Assembly: GCF_023159225.1 (NCBI RefSeq)
Contig: NC_063163.1
Span: 107,725,885 to 107,789,884 of the forward strand
DNA length: 64,000 nucleotides
Direction of reading: 5' to 3'
Source of the DNA: Perognathus longimembris pacificus
Taxonomy: Eukaryota; Chordata; Mammalia; Rodentia; Heteromyidae
The notes under the pieces were generated by a model. That model was not told the DNA's origin and ran no database searches. It saw only the letters and a list, made by a program, of their open reading frames with translations. Each line of letters starts with the position of its first letter. Positions within the stretch are counted from its first letter, which is position 1. A program made the translations under genes and the position numbers. This document shows positions 1 through 10,372 of this stretch, one piece after another.

Positions 1-279
1 GCAACTCCTAATCCTTAGACCAGGTTCTGGATAGATGAGAAAGGTGAGGTGCGCCCAAAATACAGGTAACCTTCAGGACTTCCCTTTTGGAGACAAGCCT
101 TAGATCCTTTTTCATCCCTCATCCTATGAAGAGTTTCCACATTTTTTTCCTCTCAGAAGGGAGATTTAGACAGTCCTACTAAATCTTTTTATCCTCAACA
201 CTGAGAAGTAGGTGTGGTGGGAGGGGAGCTTAACTGCCTTCCCAAATGCTTCTTGCCTGCCCCCCCCCACCACCCCAGC

Positions 280-478
280 CTTTTTGCCAGTCATGGGGGC
301 TTAGACTCAGGGCCTGAGCTCTGTCCCTGGCTTGTTTTTGCTCAAGGCTAGCACGCTACCACTTGAGCCACAGCGCCACTTCAGGCCTGCTTGCTATTTA
401 TGTGGTACTGAGGAATCGAACCCAGGGCTTCATGCATGCAAGGCAAGCATTCTACCACGAAGCCATATTCCCAGCCCC
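280..478 (-). mobile_element. IDL-Geo SINE
   Basis: Full two-arm copy. Geo arm CCAGTC through CTTCAGGCC, ID-like arm GAATCGAACCCAGGGC through CCCAGCCCC. Confidence 0.85.
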
Positions 479-1159
479 CTGGCCTTTTTGATTTTTATTA
501 AAAATACATAATTTCTCAATCTTCTCATCCATCTATCCTGTCTCAATCTGACACTTAAAGATTCAAACCACCTGTATTTCCAACCTATCAGCTATAGACT
601 GGGAGTTCCCATGACACTCTAGTCAGGTTTGGTCATTGCAAAAATGGCTTGAAGAACTCAGGGGAACCCTTACTTGTGTCCGCTGGCTTATGATAAAAGA
701 TACACCTTAATAAACGGAAGAGATGTCTAAGGTTGCTTGAGTTTCTATACCACTTCTAGGGCGCCACCTACTGGTACACAGATGTATTCGCCACTTAGAA
801 GCTCTCCAAACCGTGAAGGTTTCATTATATGGGGTTAGTTGATTAAATCATTGGTCACAAGTAATTAACTCAATCCTAGACCCTCTCCCCTTCCCTAAGG
901 ACAAAGAGTACTGTTTGGTTGAAAAGTTCCAGTCCTGTAATCATGATTTAGTCTTTTTGGAGTAATTACACTATATATCTTGTTATGCTATGTTAAATTT
1001 ATGCCTCCTTTCTTCTCTCCCTGCATTTTTCCCTCTCTCTCCCACTCCTTCCTTTCCTTTGCCTTCCTTTTGACAGAGTCAAACTTGTCATCCTCCTGTC
1101 TCAGCTTGTACTGGGATTTCAGGCAATTTGCCACCAAGCTTAGATGCCTCATTATAGTC

Positions 1160-1363
1160 CGTGTGTGTATGTGTGTGCACACCAATATTGAAACTTGAAC
1201 TCAGGGCCTCTTCTGCCCTTTTCTGCTAGAACTAGAAATAAAAGTCTCCCAAGGATTTTTGTCTTCCTTGGCTGGATTCAAATGAACTATGATTCTTAGA
1301 TCTTAGCATCCTGTGTAGCTAGGATCACAGGTGTGAGCCACTAGCACTCACCAGGACCTGGCT
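1160..1363 (-). mobile_element. 7SL-Geo SINE with (TG)n at its 3' side
   Basis: Starts CACCAATATTGAAACTTGAACTC and ends GTGTGAGCCACTAGC. The Geo arm is decayed. Confidence 0.7.
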
Positions 1364-1371
1364 ATTTCATG

Positions 1372-1650
1372 TGTATGTGTGTGCATGTGTGTGTGAGTGT
1401 ATGTGTGCAAGCATTCTTGAGCAATGATCCTAGGGCTTGAACTCCGGGTGTGGGCACTGTCCCTGAGCTTTTTTGCCCAAAGTTCGCGCTCTAACACTTG
1501 AACCACAGCTCCACACTTCCAGCTTTTGAGCGATTAATTGGAGATGAGTCTCATGGACCTTCCTGCCCTGGCTGACTTCAAATTAAGATCCTCAGATCTC
1601 AGCCTCCTGAGTAGCTAGGATTGTAGGTACATGCCACAAACGTTGGGCTT
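1372..1650 (-). mobile_element. 7SL-Geo SINE with (TG)n at its 3' side
   Basis: GGGCTTGAACTCCGGG, TTAATTGGAGATGAG and CTCCTGAGTAGCTAGG in order. Imperfect TG repeats at 1372-1410 precede it. Confidence 0.8.
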
Positions 1651-1689
1651 TTTTTAAAAAAACTCTTAAAACAAAACAAACCCATCACT

Positions 1690-1983
1690 AGGTTTCTTAG
1701 GTCCTCCCCTGGAGGGCTCCCTGCAGATGCCCCCCCCCCCACACACACCTGTTTAAGTCTCCACCCAGTTACCCAGGTAACTGGCACACCTGGAGGCGCT
1801 TACCTCCCACTTCTCTGAGGTCATGTTGGTATCTACCTGGCCACACCTCCCTGCCCCTGCCCTTGATAAGGCACCACCTGGGGTCCACCACAGGCCTGCA
1901 GTTCAGGAATAAACTTTTCTCTTCTGCCTGAACTGTGCATAGTGTTCTGTTCATCGGATACCTACTTTAATAACTCTTACAGT
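1690..1983 (+). mobile_element. Probable LTR fragment
   Basis: A GC-rich block with CACC-rich upstream sequence, AATAAA at 1908, and a 3' part resembling LTR R/U5 ending ACTCTTACA. The matching 5' terminus was not found, so it is taken as 5'-truncated. The family was not recognised. Confidence 0.4.
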
Positions 1984-4034
1984 GTCAAATTCAGTTAAGT
2001 GCTTGTTCACTGAGATACATGCCAGCCTTTACTGATAAGGAGCAACTAGCCAGCCTAGAGTGAAGGGGAAATGTAAAGGAAACTAAAAATAGAAGATGGG
2101 ATTGATTATAAGGCCTATAAGAGAATATTGTAATTAAGCTCTTTTTTGTTGTTGTTGTAATTAAGTTTTTCAACGAGCCTTGTTGGTTCACCAAGGCCAT
2201 GGAATGGCTCAAGATTTTTTTTTTTTTAATTGAGCACTCTACCCACTCTAAGGTGGTATTCTATCTTTGAACCAACCATTCCTCCAGCCAATATGCTACC
2301 CACTCTAAAGATTACTTTAGGCTTCATTATTCTAGCTTAAAGAGGGACAAAGATTAGTTTCTAAAAGAACAGATCTTACAACCCAAGTCTCTAAATGCAA
2401 ACTTTAGAGGTCTAATGTAATTCAGTAAATGCACCCTCCCCCACACCCTGGGAAACAGAAATTCTGCCCCTTGGGCTGATCATGGAGAGAGGCTTAAGCT
2501 CCAAATCCCTTACACTTCAACAAAAACTTGTCCTGGGGTAAAAATCATTGTCATTTTCCCCCCTAGAGATGAAACACTTTCGGTACTTTCCTCATTAACT
2601 TTCCTATCACTTTCACTATGTCTGTGTATTGCTTGAATTCTTTTGTTGGACTCACACACTGGGAATGATTAAACTACAATGACTTTTAGGTTACATTTGC
2701 CAGACCTTATATTTTACAAAGTACTAGAAGAAAGGAGTTTGAAGATTCCCAACACAAAGAAACAATAAATGATTAAAGAGGTGGAAAAGCTAATTACTGG
2801 ATTTGATTACTGTATATGTACTTACATAAATATCACACTGTATTGTGCAAATATGTATAATTATTCTGTCCATTTAAAATAGAAAAGAAAAATGTAAAAA
2901 CTGTGGGATTTTTAAAGAGATAAATATTTAGATTTTGGAACTGTGACTTTTTTCTTATTTTTTATTTTTACATTGAAATTATTTATATTTTAATAAAACA
3001 AACTTTGGGAGGTAGGGGAAGAAAAGCCACAGTACAGACTAAGGTAGTCTATGGAATACCACAGAATATCAGATGGTGAAAGGCAGGTTCTATAACAAGA
3101 TCATCAGCTGAGGACAAAATGCATGCTTGCATTTTGTCAGTTTCCTGGCGAGATAAAGAGCCCAGATGTATTAGTTATTTACATATTAACATGATCCTTA
3201 CAATGTGGTGTCTATTTGGACCCCACACTAGGCAAAACAATGTACTTGAACGAGTGCCAGGCGCCTCTTTCTCTAGGTTTAGGGAAAAGATGACTTATGC
3301 AGAGACAGCAAGATTTGATCCAAGGTCCAGCCTGGAGATTTGAGAGCTCGACTAGATTCCCTCTCCAACAGCCTCTGTCCCTCCTGTCTTTGTTTATGTG
3401 TTTTCTTTACCCTAGGAGCAATAATGGTCTCCCTTCTCCTTGGGTAGATGGGGGCTGCCTATGGGAATGCACAGCCCTTCCCAGTAACCATGGGAACCTT
3501 ATTGGCATGGCAACTGCAGGCAGCCCTGAGAAAGGCAGCCAGGGGGGTGGAGGGGAGGAGAGCAGTGGGAAGTACTGTAGTCCTGGGGAAGAGAGGTGAT
3601 GTCGTTTTTCATCCTGCTGAGAGAAAGAAGAGGAGGAAAGGCAGCCAGCTGGACCTTGAGCTCTTCGACTGGCACAAGCCAGAAGTCCTGCAAGACTTGA
3701 AATCTCAGGGCGATAACCCGATCTGGGCACAGAGACCTAAAGCTGTCAAGGTTTTTGGGTTTTCACTTTTGTTTGTTTGTGTTTTTGATCCAGCTACACC
3801 AGGAAAGGTCTGGGGGAGGGGGGGGGCTAAAAGATAACGATCTCACAACGAAGGAGCAAATTCTGGCACTAAGTTTGAATTCCAGGCAAAACACCACTCT
3901 GAGCTTTTGGGGAAGCTCTGGGAACCAGAACATGGCAAAGTGCTGGAGTCATGATAAGATACTATCTTTTCATAACTTTTCTTTTGTCATGCTGAGATGA
4001 AATATACCCTCAGTGTATTTCATACTTCTGTTGA
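1984..4034. other. Intergenic, no gene recognised
   Basis: Mostly unique AT-rich DNA. Short reading frames at 3297-3837 have no recognisable family and no splice-compatible partners. Confidence 0.6.
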
Positions 4035-4160
4035 CAAATAAAAGGCACCTTTTTATAAAAGATGTCTAGCAATGAGGACATTACCAATTAACATTTCCAA
4101 ATAAAAGGTATCTTCTATTAGAGATGCCTAGCAATGAGGAAATTCCCCATTAAAATTTGC
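4035..4160 (+). repeat. Two-unit 63 bp tandem duplication
   Basis: Unit 1 (4035-4097) and unit 2 (4098-4160) both begin CAAATAAAAGG. They share GATG(T/C)CTAGCAATGAGGA and ATTA-rich ends at a constant 63 bp offset, with scattered substitutions. Confidence 0.8.
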
Positions 4161-4212
4161 AGAGCTTAGAGCAAGAAATAAATCTTTGCAATAAGTTCAA
4201 GAGTGGCTGAGG

Positions 4213-4405
4213 CTGGCTGGGAATGTGGCTTAGTGGTAGAGTGCACGCATGCATGAAGCCCTGGGTTCGATTCCTCAGTACCACATAAACAGGAAAGGCT
4301 AGAAGTAGCGCTGTGGTTCAAAGGGTAGAGTGCTAGTCTTGAGCAAAAAGAGCCCAGGCACTGTGCCCAGGCCCTGAGTTCAAGTCCCAGGACTGGAAAA
4401 AAAAA
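4213..4405 (+). mobile_element. IDL-Geo SINE
   Basis: GGCTGGGAATGTGGC start, GTTCGATTCC B box, Geo arm and A9 tail. Confidence 0.85.
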
Positions 4406-4727
4406 CAACAGCTAATGATATACAAATAACAAAAATATAATGGGACCAAAAACCCATCAGCATAATATAAACAGTACACTGTAAACATTTAAGCCATAGT
4501 AGATAAGAAAGAAATCTTACTTGAACATACACAGAGCCTTCAATCTTCTGCAAAGAAATGTCCTGATTGATAGAAGGTTGACCCAGATTGCACAAAAGCA
4601 CCTTAGGGAACTCTATCCAGAAAAGAGATTGATCTGGGGGCATCAGATTAGAATTCTCCATTCTTTCCTACAAAAGCCTTAATCACTATCCCTTTTACTA
4701 TAAACAGTGAGATAAAACATTTTTTAA

Positions 4728-4940
4728 GGGGCTGGGGATATAGACTAGTGGCAAGAGTGCCTGCCTCGGATACACGAGGCCCTAGGTTCGATTCCCCAGC
4801 ACCACATATACAGAAAACGGCCAGAAGCGGCGCTGTGGCTCAAGTGGCAGAGTGCTAGCCTTGAGCGGGAAGAAGCCAGGGACAGTGCTCAGGCCCTGAG
4901 TCCAAGGCCCAGGACTGGCCAAAAAAAAAAACAAAAAAAA
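4728..4940 (+). mobile_element. IDL-Geo SINE, young subfamily
   Basis: Carries CCTCGGATACACGAGG and GAGCGGGAAG variants. The target duplication AAAACATTTTTTAA precedes it and recurs after the tail. Confidence 0.9.
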
Positions 4941-5231
4941 CATTTTTTAAAAACAGTGGTATTAGGTGAAGTTCTTTTCATAGTAAGTGTACAGTGAGTC
5001 ATTCTCTTTAATTTGGAGGTGTCTTTTGAAAGGCTTCATTTAAGTAGTTATATAGTAACACCTTTTTGTTTTCATTTGTATTCTTGTTTATTTCTACTAC
5101 CAGTGCTGGGCTTGTACTTAGGGCCTGATTCTCTCTTGCTCAGCTTTTTCTGTTCACAAATGCTGCTTTGTCTTGAGCCACTCCTCCAACCTGATCTTTT
5201 GCTGATACGTTGGAGAGAAAAGCCTCACAAA

Positions 5232-5834
5232 GGCTTGAGGTCCTCAGCCACGGTCCTGACCATGTGGGTTGTGTACTGTGGCACTGGAGGCTACAAGCCC
5301 AAGTATCTCCATCTTATGAAGAAACTGGAAGATGAGTTCCCCAGGCGCCTGGACATCTGTGGCGAGGGCACACCACACCACAGGTCACATTGGCTTCTTC
5401 CAGGTCATGGTAGCCGGGAAGTTGGTTACCTCCAAGAAGAGAGGAGATGGCTACGTGGACACTGAGGTGAAGTTTCTGAGGCTGGTGGCAGCCATCAAAG
5501 CTGCCTTGGCCCAGGCCCCTCTGCCCTGCCCCTCCCTGCACGCTTGATGACAGGAAGGACTGAAATGTCCACAGACCCCTGGTCCTTCCTCGATGTTCTT
5601 GCAGCCTCCGGGTGGGGCCAGAGATGGATGTTCCTGGGCTTTGCCACTGCGTGGGAGAGTGAGGACTCCTGGTCACCTTTGCCTGCAGCCCCTCTTCTGA
5701 CCCCCCAGTCCCATTTCCCCCATCACCCTCTTCTCCCCTTCTTCCACCCCCCACCCCACCCCCATTTTGTCTGATGGGAAGCCTGTGGCTCCTTCTCCAT
5801 CTGCTACCATAAGCAACAGGGCAAGCGTTCAATA
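5232..5834 (+). pseudogene. SELENOW: SELENOW (selenoprotein W) processed retrocopy
   Basis: An intronless copy of the selenoprotein W mRNA. The frame from 5250 reads [36 protein letters not shown]. After a net +7 nt insertion near 5375 it continues in another frame as [12 protein letters not shown] and [11 protein letters not shown] through [10 protein letters not shown]. The start ATG is ACG (5250-5252). The selenocysteine-13 TGA codon is GGA (Gly) at 5286-5288. A 3'UTR and AATAAA (5831) follow. It is flanked by a 14 bp imperfect target duplication (5218-5231 and 5835-5848, 12/14 identical) and lies inside an antisense 7SL-Geo SINE, as expected for L1-mediated retroposition. It cannot encode selenoprotein W. 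Confidence 0.92.
5541..5602 (+). other. SECIS-like hairpin remnant of SELENOW copy
   Basis: In the retrocopy 3'UTR, ATGAC at 5547-5551 is followed by a perfect 9 bp helix, AGGAAGGAC (5552-5560) with GTCCTTCCT (5582-5590), then CGAT at 5591-5594. The apical loop has AAA at 5563-5565. This is the SECIS layout: UGAN/NGAU quartet, 9-11 bp helix, loop adenines. It appears intact although the Sec codon is gone. Confidence 0.7.
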
Positions 5835-5995
5835 AAAAGGCTCACAGACTTTTTTTTCCTGGTCTAGCTTTAAACTGTGGTCTGAAGAGCTCAGCTTTTT
5901 GAGCAGCTAGGATTATAGGTGTGAGCCACTCCTACCTGGCCTGCATTGATATTTTTTAAATGGCACTCCTTTGGGGGGAGGAGGGAGGGAGGCAG

Positions 5996-6092
5996 GATTT
6001 GACCTTGAGCTGTACTGGCCTTGAACTTGAAAGTCCCTGCTTCATCCTCTCAAATGCTGAGATGGCAGATTTGTGCCCTCAAACCAGGCCAA
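5996..6092 (-). mobile_element. B1-like SINE monomer
   Basis: ACTGGCCTTGAACTTG and CTGCTTCATCCTCTCAAATGC fit an antisense B1 arm. Diverged. Confidence 0.45.
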
Positions 6093-6123
6093 AATATCAT
6101 CATACGATCATACATCATACCTT

Positions 6124-6200
6124 TTAGAGTGGGGGGGTGATGAAGTTTGAACTCAGGACCAGGTAAGCAAGGATTGTACCACTCAAGCCACAGCTCCAGC
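6124..6200 (-). mobile_element. ID-like SINE fragment
   Basis: TTTGAACTCAGGACC and GGATTGTACCACTCAAGCC. Confidence 0.45.
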
Positions 6201-6440
6201 TAAATTCACACCTTCAAACTGTAAAATCCAGTGGCTTTTAGTATAGTCCTCATGGTTGTATAGATATTTTTACCATCTATCACTCTCTAATTTTAGTACT
6301 CTTACATTATCCTCCAAAAAAAACTCTAAGGAATACACATACATTAGCAGTCACTTGCCTTAGCTCTTGGCAACCACTAATCTACTTTCTGCATCTATAG
6401 GTTGGCCTATTCTGGACATTTATTTTTTATTATTATTTAT

Positions 6441-6648
6441 TTTTTATTTTTTTGCCAGTCCTGGGCCATGGACTCAGGGCCTGAGCACTGTCCCTGGCTT
6501 CTTTTTTTGCTCAAGACTAGCACTCTGCCACTTGAGCCATAGTGCCACTTCTGGCCATTTTTTCTATATATGTGGTGCTGGGGAATCGAACCCAGGGCTT
6601 CATGTGTACGAGGCAAGCACTCTTGCCACTAGGCCATATTCCCAGCCC
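6441..6648 (-). mobile_element. IDL-Geo SINE with 16 bp target duplication
   Basis: CCTATTCTGGACATTT precedes the poly-T and recurs right after CCCAGC. It is inserted into the L1 fragment. Confidence 0.9.
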
Positions 6649-6835
6649 TATTCTGGACATTTGTATATGTAAATAGAATCATATATGTCTTTCTGTGTCT
6701 GGCTTCTTTCACTTGGTATGTTTTCAAGGCTCATCTATGTCCTAGCATGTGTCAGTTCTTCATTCTGTTTATGAATAAATAGTCTATTTCACAATTTGTT
6801 TATCCATATGTCCCTCAAGGCCCTTTCCACCTTTT

Positions 6836-7097
6836 TTTTTCTGGCCTGGGGCTTTTGAACTCAGGGCCTAGGCACTGTCCCTGAGGTGTTTTTTGTTGTT
6901 GTTGTTTTGCCAGTCCTAGGGCATGGACTCAGGGCCTGAGCACTGTCCCTGACTTCTTTTTGCTCAAGGCTAACACTGCCACTTGAGCCACAGCATCACT
7001 TCTGGCCGTTTTCTATTTATGTGGTGCTGGGGGATCGAACTCAGGGCTTCATGCGTGCTATGCAAGCACTCTACCACTAAGCCACATTTCCAGCCCT
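6836..7097 (-). mobile_element. Truncated 7SL-Geo start plus IDL-Geo SINE
   Basis: 6836-6890 is a Geo-arm start (GGGGCTTTTGAACTCAGGG). 6899-7097 is a full IDL-Geo ending CCAGCCC. Confidence 0.75.
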
Positions 7098-7108
7098 CCA
7101 CTTTTTTT

Positions 7109-7358
7109 TCTTCTATACTGGTACTAGGGCTTGAACTCAGGGCCTGGGTGCTGTCCTTTAGTTTTTTTCACTCAAGGCTAGCACTCTATGGCTAGCATCA
7201 CCTAAGCTACATCTCTCCAGCATTTTCTTGGTTAATTGGAAGAGAAGAATCATTTGTGTTTGTCTGCCAGTGCTAGCTTCAATCCTCCATCTTGCTCTTT
7301 GTTTCTTAGCCTCCTGGGTAGCTAGGATTATAGGCATGAACCACCAGTGCCTTGTCAC
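7109..7358 (-). mobile_element. 7SL-Geo SINE
   Basis: TACTAGGGCTTGAACTCAGG to GATTATAGGCATGAACCACC. There is a short duplication GGCTAGCA inside the Geo arm. Confidence 0.75.
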
Positions 7359-7648
7359 CTTGTTTTTACTTTTTAATATCCTAAATAAAGTTGTTATTAA
7401 CATTTAAGTACAGATTTTTGTGTGCATATACTGATCAGGTCTTATTTATAACATAATAAGCCCTATGGTTTATATGATAGGATCTGGTAAACCTGGGAAA
7501 TAGAAGGATTTTAAATTTCCTACTTACCATACCTTCCTGTATTCCCACAACTCTTCTTCTTTCTCCTCAGAATAGTCTGGTCAGTATCATGTAATATCCA
7601 GGTATGGTAGTGTAAAATGCTGTTCCCATTAAACAAAATCTTATCCTT

Positions 7649-7650
<2 letters not shown>

Positions 7651-7702
<52 letters not shown>
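7651..7702. repeat. (TG)n microsatellite
   Basis: About 25 TG units, abutting an ID-like fragment. Confidence 0.95.
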
Positions 7703-7895
7703 CAGAGATTGAACCCAAGGTCTCTAGCATCCTAGGCAAATGCTCTGCCACTTGAACCACACTCCCAGCCCTTTTATTTTTATTTGTTGGGATAGAATCC
7801 CACTAATTTTATCCAGGCTGGCACTGAACTCAGATTCTCCTTCCTGTACCTCCTTAGAAACTAGGATTACAAGCATATACCAACCACTCCTGGCT
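7703..7895 (-). mobile_element. ID-like monomer followed by B1-like monomer
   Basis: ID part 7703-7772 abuts (TG)n. B1-like part 7773-7895 ends ACCACTCCTGGC. They are separate insertions or an old composite. Confidence 0.55.
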
Positions 7896-7917
7896 TTAAA
7901 TTTTTCTTAAAGTTTAC

Positions 7918-8148
7918 AAGCCCTGGTGGCTCACTCCTGTAGTCCTAGGAGGTTGCCATCTGAGGACTGTAGTTTAAAACCAGTTTGGGCAGGAAAGTCC
8001 ATGAGACTCTTATCTCCAATTAATTACCAGAAAAACAAGTTGCATTTTAGCTCAAAGTGGTAGAGACTAGCCTTGAGCAAAAAGAGCTCAGGAGTAGCAC
8101 CCAGATCTGGAGTTCAAGCCCCATGACTGACCAAAAAAAAAAAAAAAG
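7918..8148 (+). mobile_element. 7SL-Geo SINE
   Basis: CCTGGTGGCTCACTCC, AGTCCATGAGACTCTTATC, then a Geo arm and A15 tail. Confidence 0.85.
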
Positions 8149-8874
8149 ATATTGGAGTGTGGAAGGAAGAAAGGAAGAGGATAGACAATGCCTCATACAC
8201 GCAAATAAACTACTTTGACCATATTCATGTTTATTCACTCTCTTCCTACCCCCTTCCCCTGCACTGATACCAACTTTCCCAACAGAACCTACCAATGAAC
8301 ACATTTTTAACCTGAAAAGAATCTGGATTTATTTGAATATGCAGATTTTGAACAATCCTGGATTGCCAAGCTTTTCAATGCTTCTAGTTTCTTATTCATC
8401 CCATGCCCGGCTGTTTTCTGTGTTTCTAAGACAGCAGTCAGTACTCCGTCTCACCAACTTTTCTCACACCCAGACAGTTGATCAATAGCCAAGAGGGAGG
8501 ATTTTTTTCCTCTTATAATTCTCCAAAAACCAGTTGCCAGCATCATGCCATGTCATGAAATTGGTAGGATATCAAGTGATATTAAGTGAATGATCTAAGA
8601 AAATATTATTGAATGATACTTGTAAGGCATAGCAAGGCAGGCTTTATTCAGAACCATTATAATAAGTGGACCATTGCAGTGAGATTTTTGTAGTGGGGGA
8701 AAGAAGTTGAGATCAACTCCAAATACAGCATTACACTATTTAGAATTTCTAGCTGATGAGCATGGTAGAGATAGTGGGTGGGAAACCATTGAGAAGAAAC
8801 ATTAGGAATAAGGGGATTCTGAATAAACTCACCTAAAGGAGGATTTGTGGCATGTGTGTTTACACACATGCATA

Positions 8875-8876
<2 letters not shown>
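8149..8876. other. Intergenic, no feature recognised
   Basis: Unique sequence between two SINEs. No open frame of interest. Confidence 0.6.

Positions 8877-8918
<42 letters not shown>
8877..8918. repeat. (TG)n microsatellite
   Basis: About 20 TG units at the 3' side of an antisense 7SL-Geo. Confidence 0.95.
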
Positions 8919-8919
<1 letters not shown>

Positions 8920-9139
8920 CAATATTGGAGCTTAAACTTAAGGCCTGAGCACTGTAGTTTAGCATCTTTTTGCTCAAGGCTAGTGCTCTACCATGTGAGT
9001 CAATACCTCTACTTCTGGCTTCTTGGAGGTTAATTGAGAGACAAGAGTCTCATAGACTTCTCTGTCTGGGATGGCCTTTAAACCTCAACCCTCAGATCTC
9101 AGCCTCCTGAGTAGCTAGGATTATAGGCATGAGCTATGG
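8917..9139 (-). mobile_element. 7SL-Geo SINE next to (TG)n
   Basis: CCAATATTGGAGCTTAAACT directly abuts the TG run at 8877-8918. Confidence 0.8.
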
Positions 9140-10086
9140 ATCTCAAAGTCCCAACAGGATTCTTGCTGAAGACAAGTCAAGGTGCTCTGATACCAACTGA
9201 GGCATAGTAGGGATAAGAACCTTGATTAGTTATCATAGTTGATCAGATATTAAGGATTGAGGGGGTTGTCAATAAACTGACTTAACAGGATTCTTGCTAA
9301 GAGTGGATTTTACAAGGAAGTGCACAATAGGGGTAAGAAAAGGTTTAGGAACCTTACATATCACCCACACAGTACACCTCTTTTAGAATGTTTGGAATTG
9401 AGTATTATGGACTTCTCACCTTGTAGAATGTGGTATCCTGAAGAAGTTGGCCCATTCAAATCTTGGCTCACGTGACTTTCTGAGTAACTGAAATTGGGAC
9501 TTTGGTAAGTCACAAGGATGAAAATGGTGTCACATTTCAGAACTGAAGCCTCAGATGGGACAGCCTGGCCTAAAGCAGCATGTGCAAAGCATGCTGGGCT
9601 CTGAGAGTTTGTTGGTTTTGAAGTGACAGTTATTTAGCTTGACTGGTTCAGTGAAATGACAGTGTTCTTTAGCATTATCCTTTCCTCAAGTTGTTTTCTG
9701 AATTACCACATTTTCTAGTTCCTGGGGATGCTAAAGATAGCACACATAGAGATTTGAGGTTGAGGGGAGTGGGAGTTTATGTAATGAAGTCCCTATGTGA
9801 ACTGGAGGTCTTGAGAAGGACCCAAATGCAACCTGAAAGTGAGATGGCAGAGCTGAATCACCTGCTAAGCATCCCTCCTCCCATGGCACTGTTGTCTGGT
9901 CTTCCTATGGATAATAAGAGATGACAATCACAGCCTAACTGGTCCCTTATTCACACAGGGCATAGACTAATAAATCATTCCCTGGACACAAGAATGGGAG
10001 GTTGATTTCTCTCTTGTTTGATCAGTCTAGATCCAAAAACTTCCCACACAATAGAAAACTCATTTTCCATTTCCAGTTAAAAATGA
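9140..10086. other. Intergenic, no feature recognised
   Basis: Contains a near-repeated phrase CAGGATTCTTGCT(G)AAGA at 9150 and 9290, suggesting an old local duplication. Nothing coding. Confidence 0.55.
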
Positions 10087-10372
10087 ATGGTTCTCCTTTC
10101 TTTCTTCTCTCCTTTCTTCCCTTCTTCTCTCCTTTTTCTCCTTTCCTTCCTCCTTCCCTCTTTTCCTACCTTCATCCTTCCCTCTCTCCTCTTTCCTTCC
10201 TTCCTCTCTCTCTATCTCCCACCTCCCTTTCTTCTTCCTAATTTGTGGTTCTCCTTTATTCCTTCCCTCCCTTCTTCCTTCCTACCCTTTCTCCCTTTCT
10301 CCTTTCCTCTTCCCTCTTTCTTCCTTCCTTCCCTCCCTTCCTTCCTTCCTCCTTTTGATTCTTTTTCTTTCT
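10087..10372. repeat. Polypyrimidine (C/T) tract
   Basis: About 285 bp almost free of purines on this strand, with irregular TTCC and CTCC units. Confidence 0.9.

Larger units (their letters stand above)
5090..5942 (-). mobile_element. 7SL-Geo SINE split by SELENOW retrocopy
   Basis: Right arm at 5090-5217 and left arm at 5849-5942 (CTAGCTTTAAACTGTGG to CTACCTGGC). The retrocopy sits between its own target duplications. Confidence 0.75.
6220..7440 (-). mobile_element. Ancient L1 fragment with nested SINEs
   Basis: Blocks such as CAACCACTAATCTACTTTCTG, CCTATTCTGGACATTT, TCTGGCTTCTTTCACTTGG and TTTGTTTATCCATATG (to about 6825), resuming with ACAGATTTTTGTGTGCATAT near 7410, follow the antisense order of the widespread mammalian L1 3' region. 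Three or more SINEs are inserted within it. Confidence 0.65.

Noticed and set aside
5314..5832. 172 aa antisense frame over the SELENOW retrocopy
   Set aside because: It is the complement of recognisable selenoprotein W coding and 3'UTR sequence, so a shadow.
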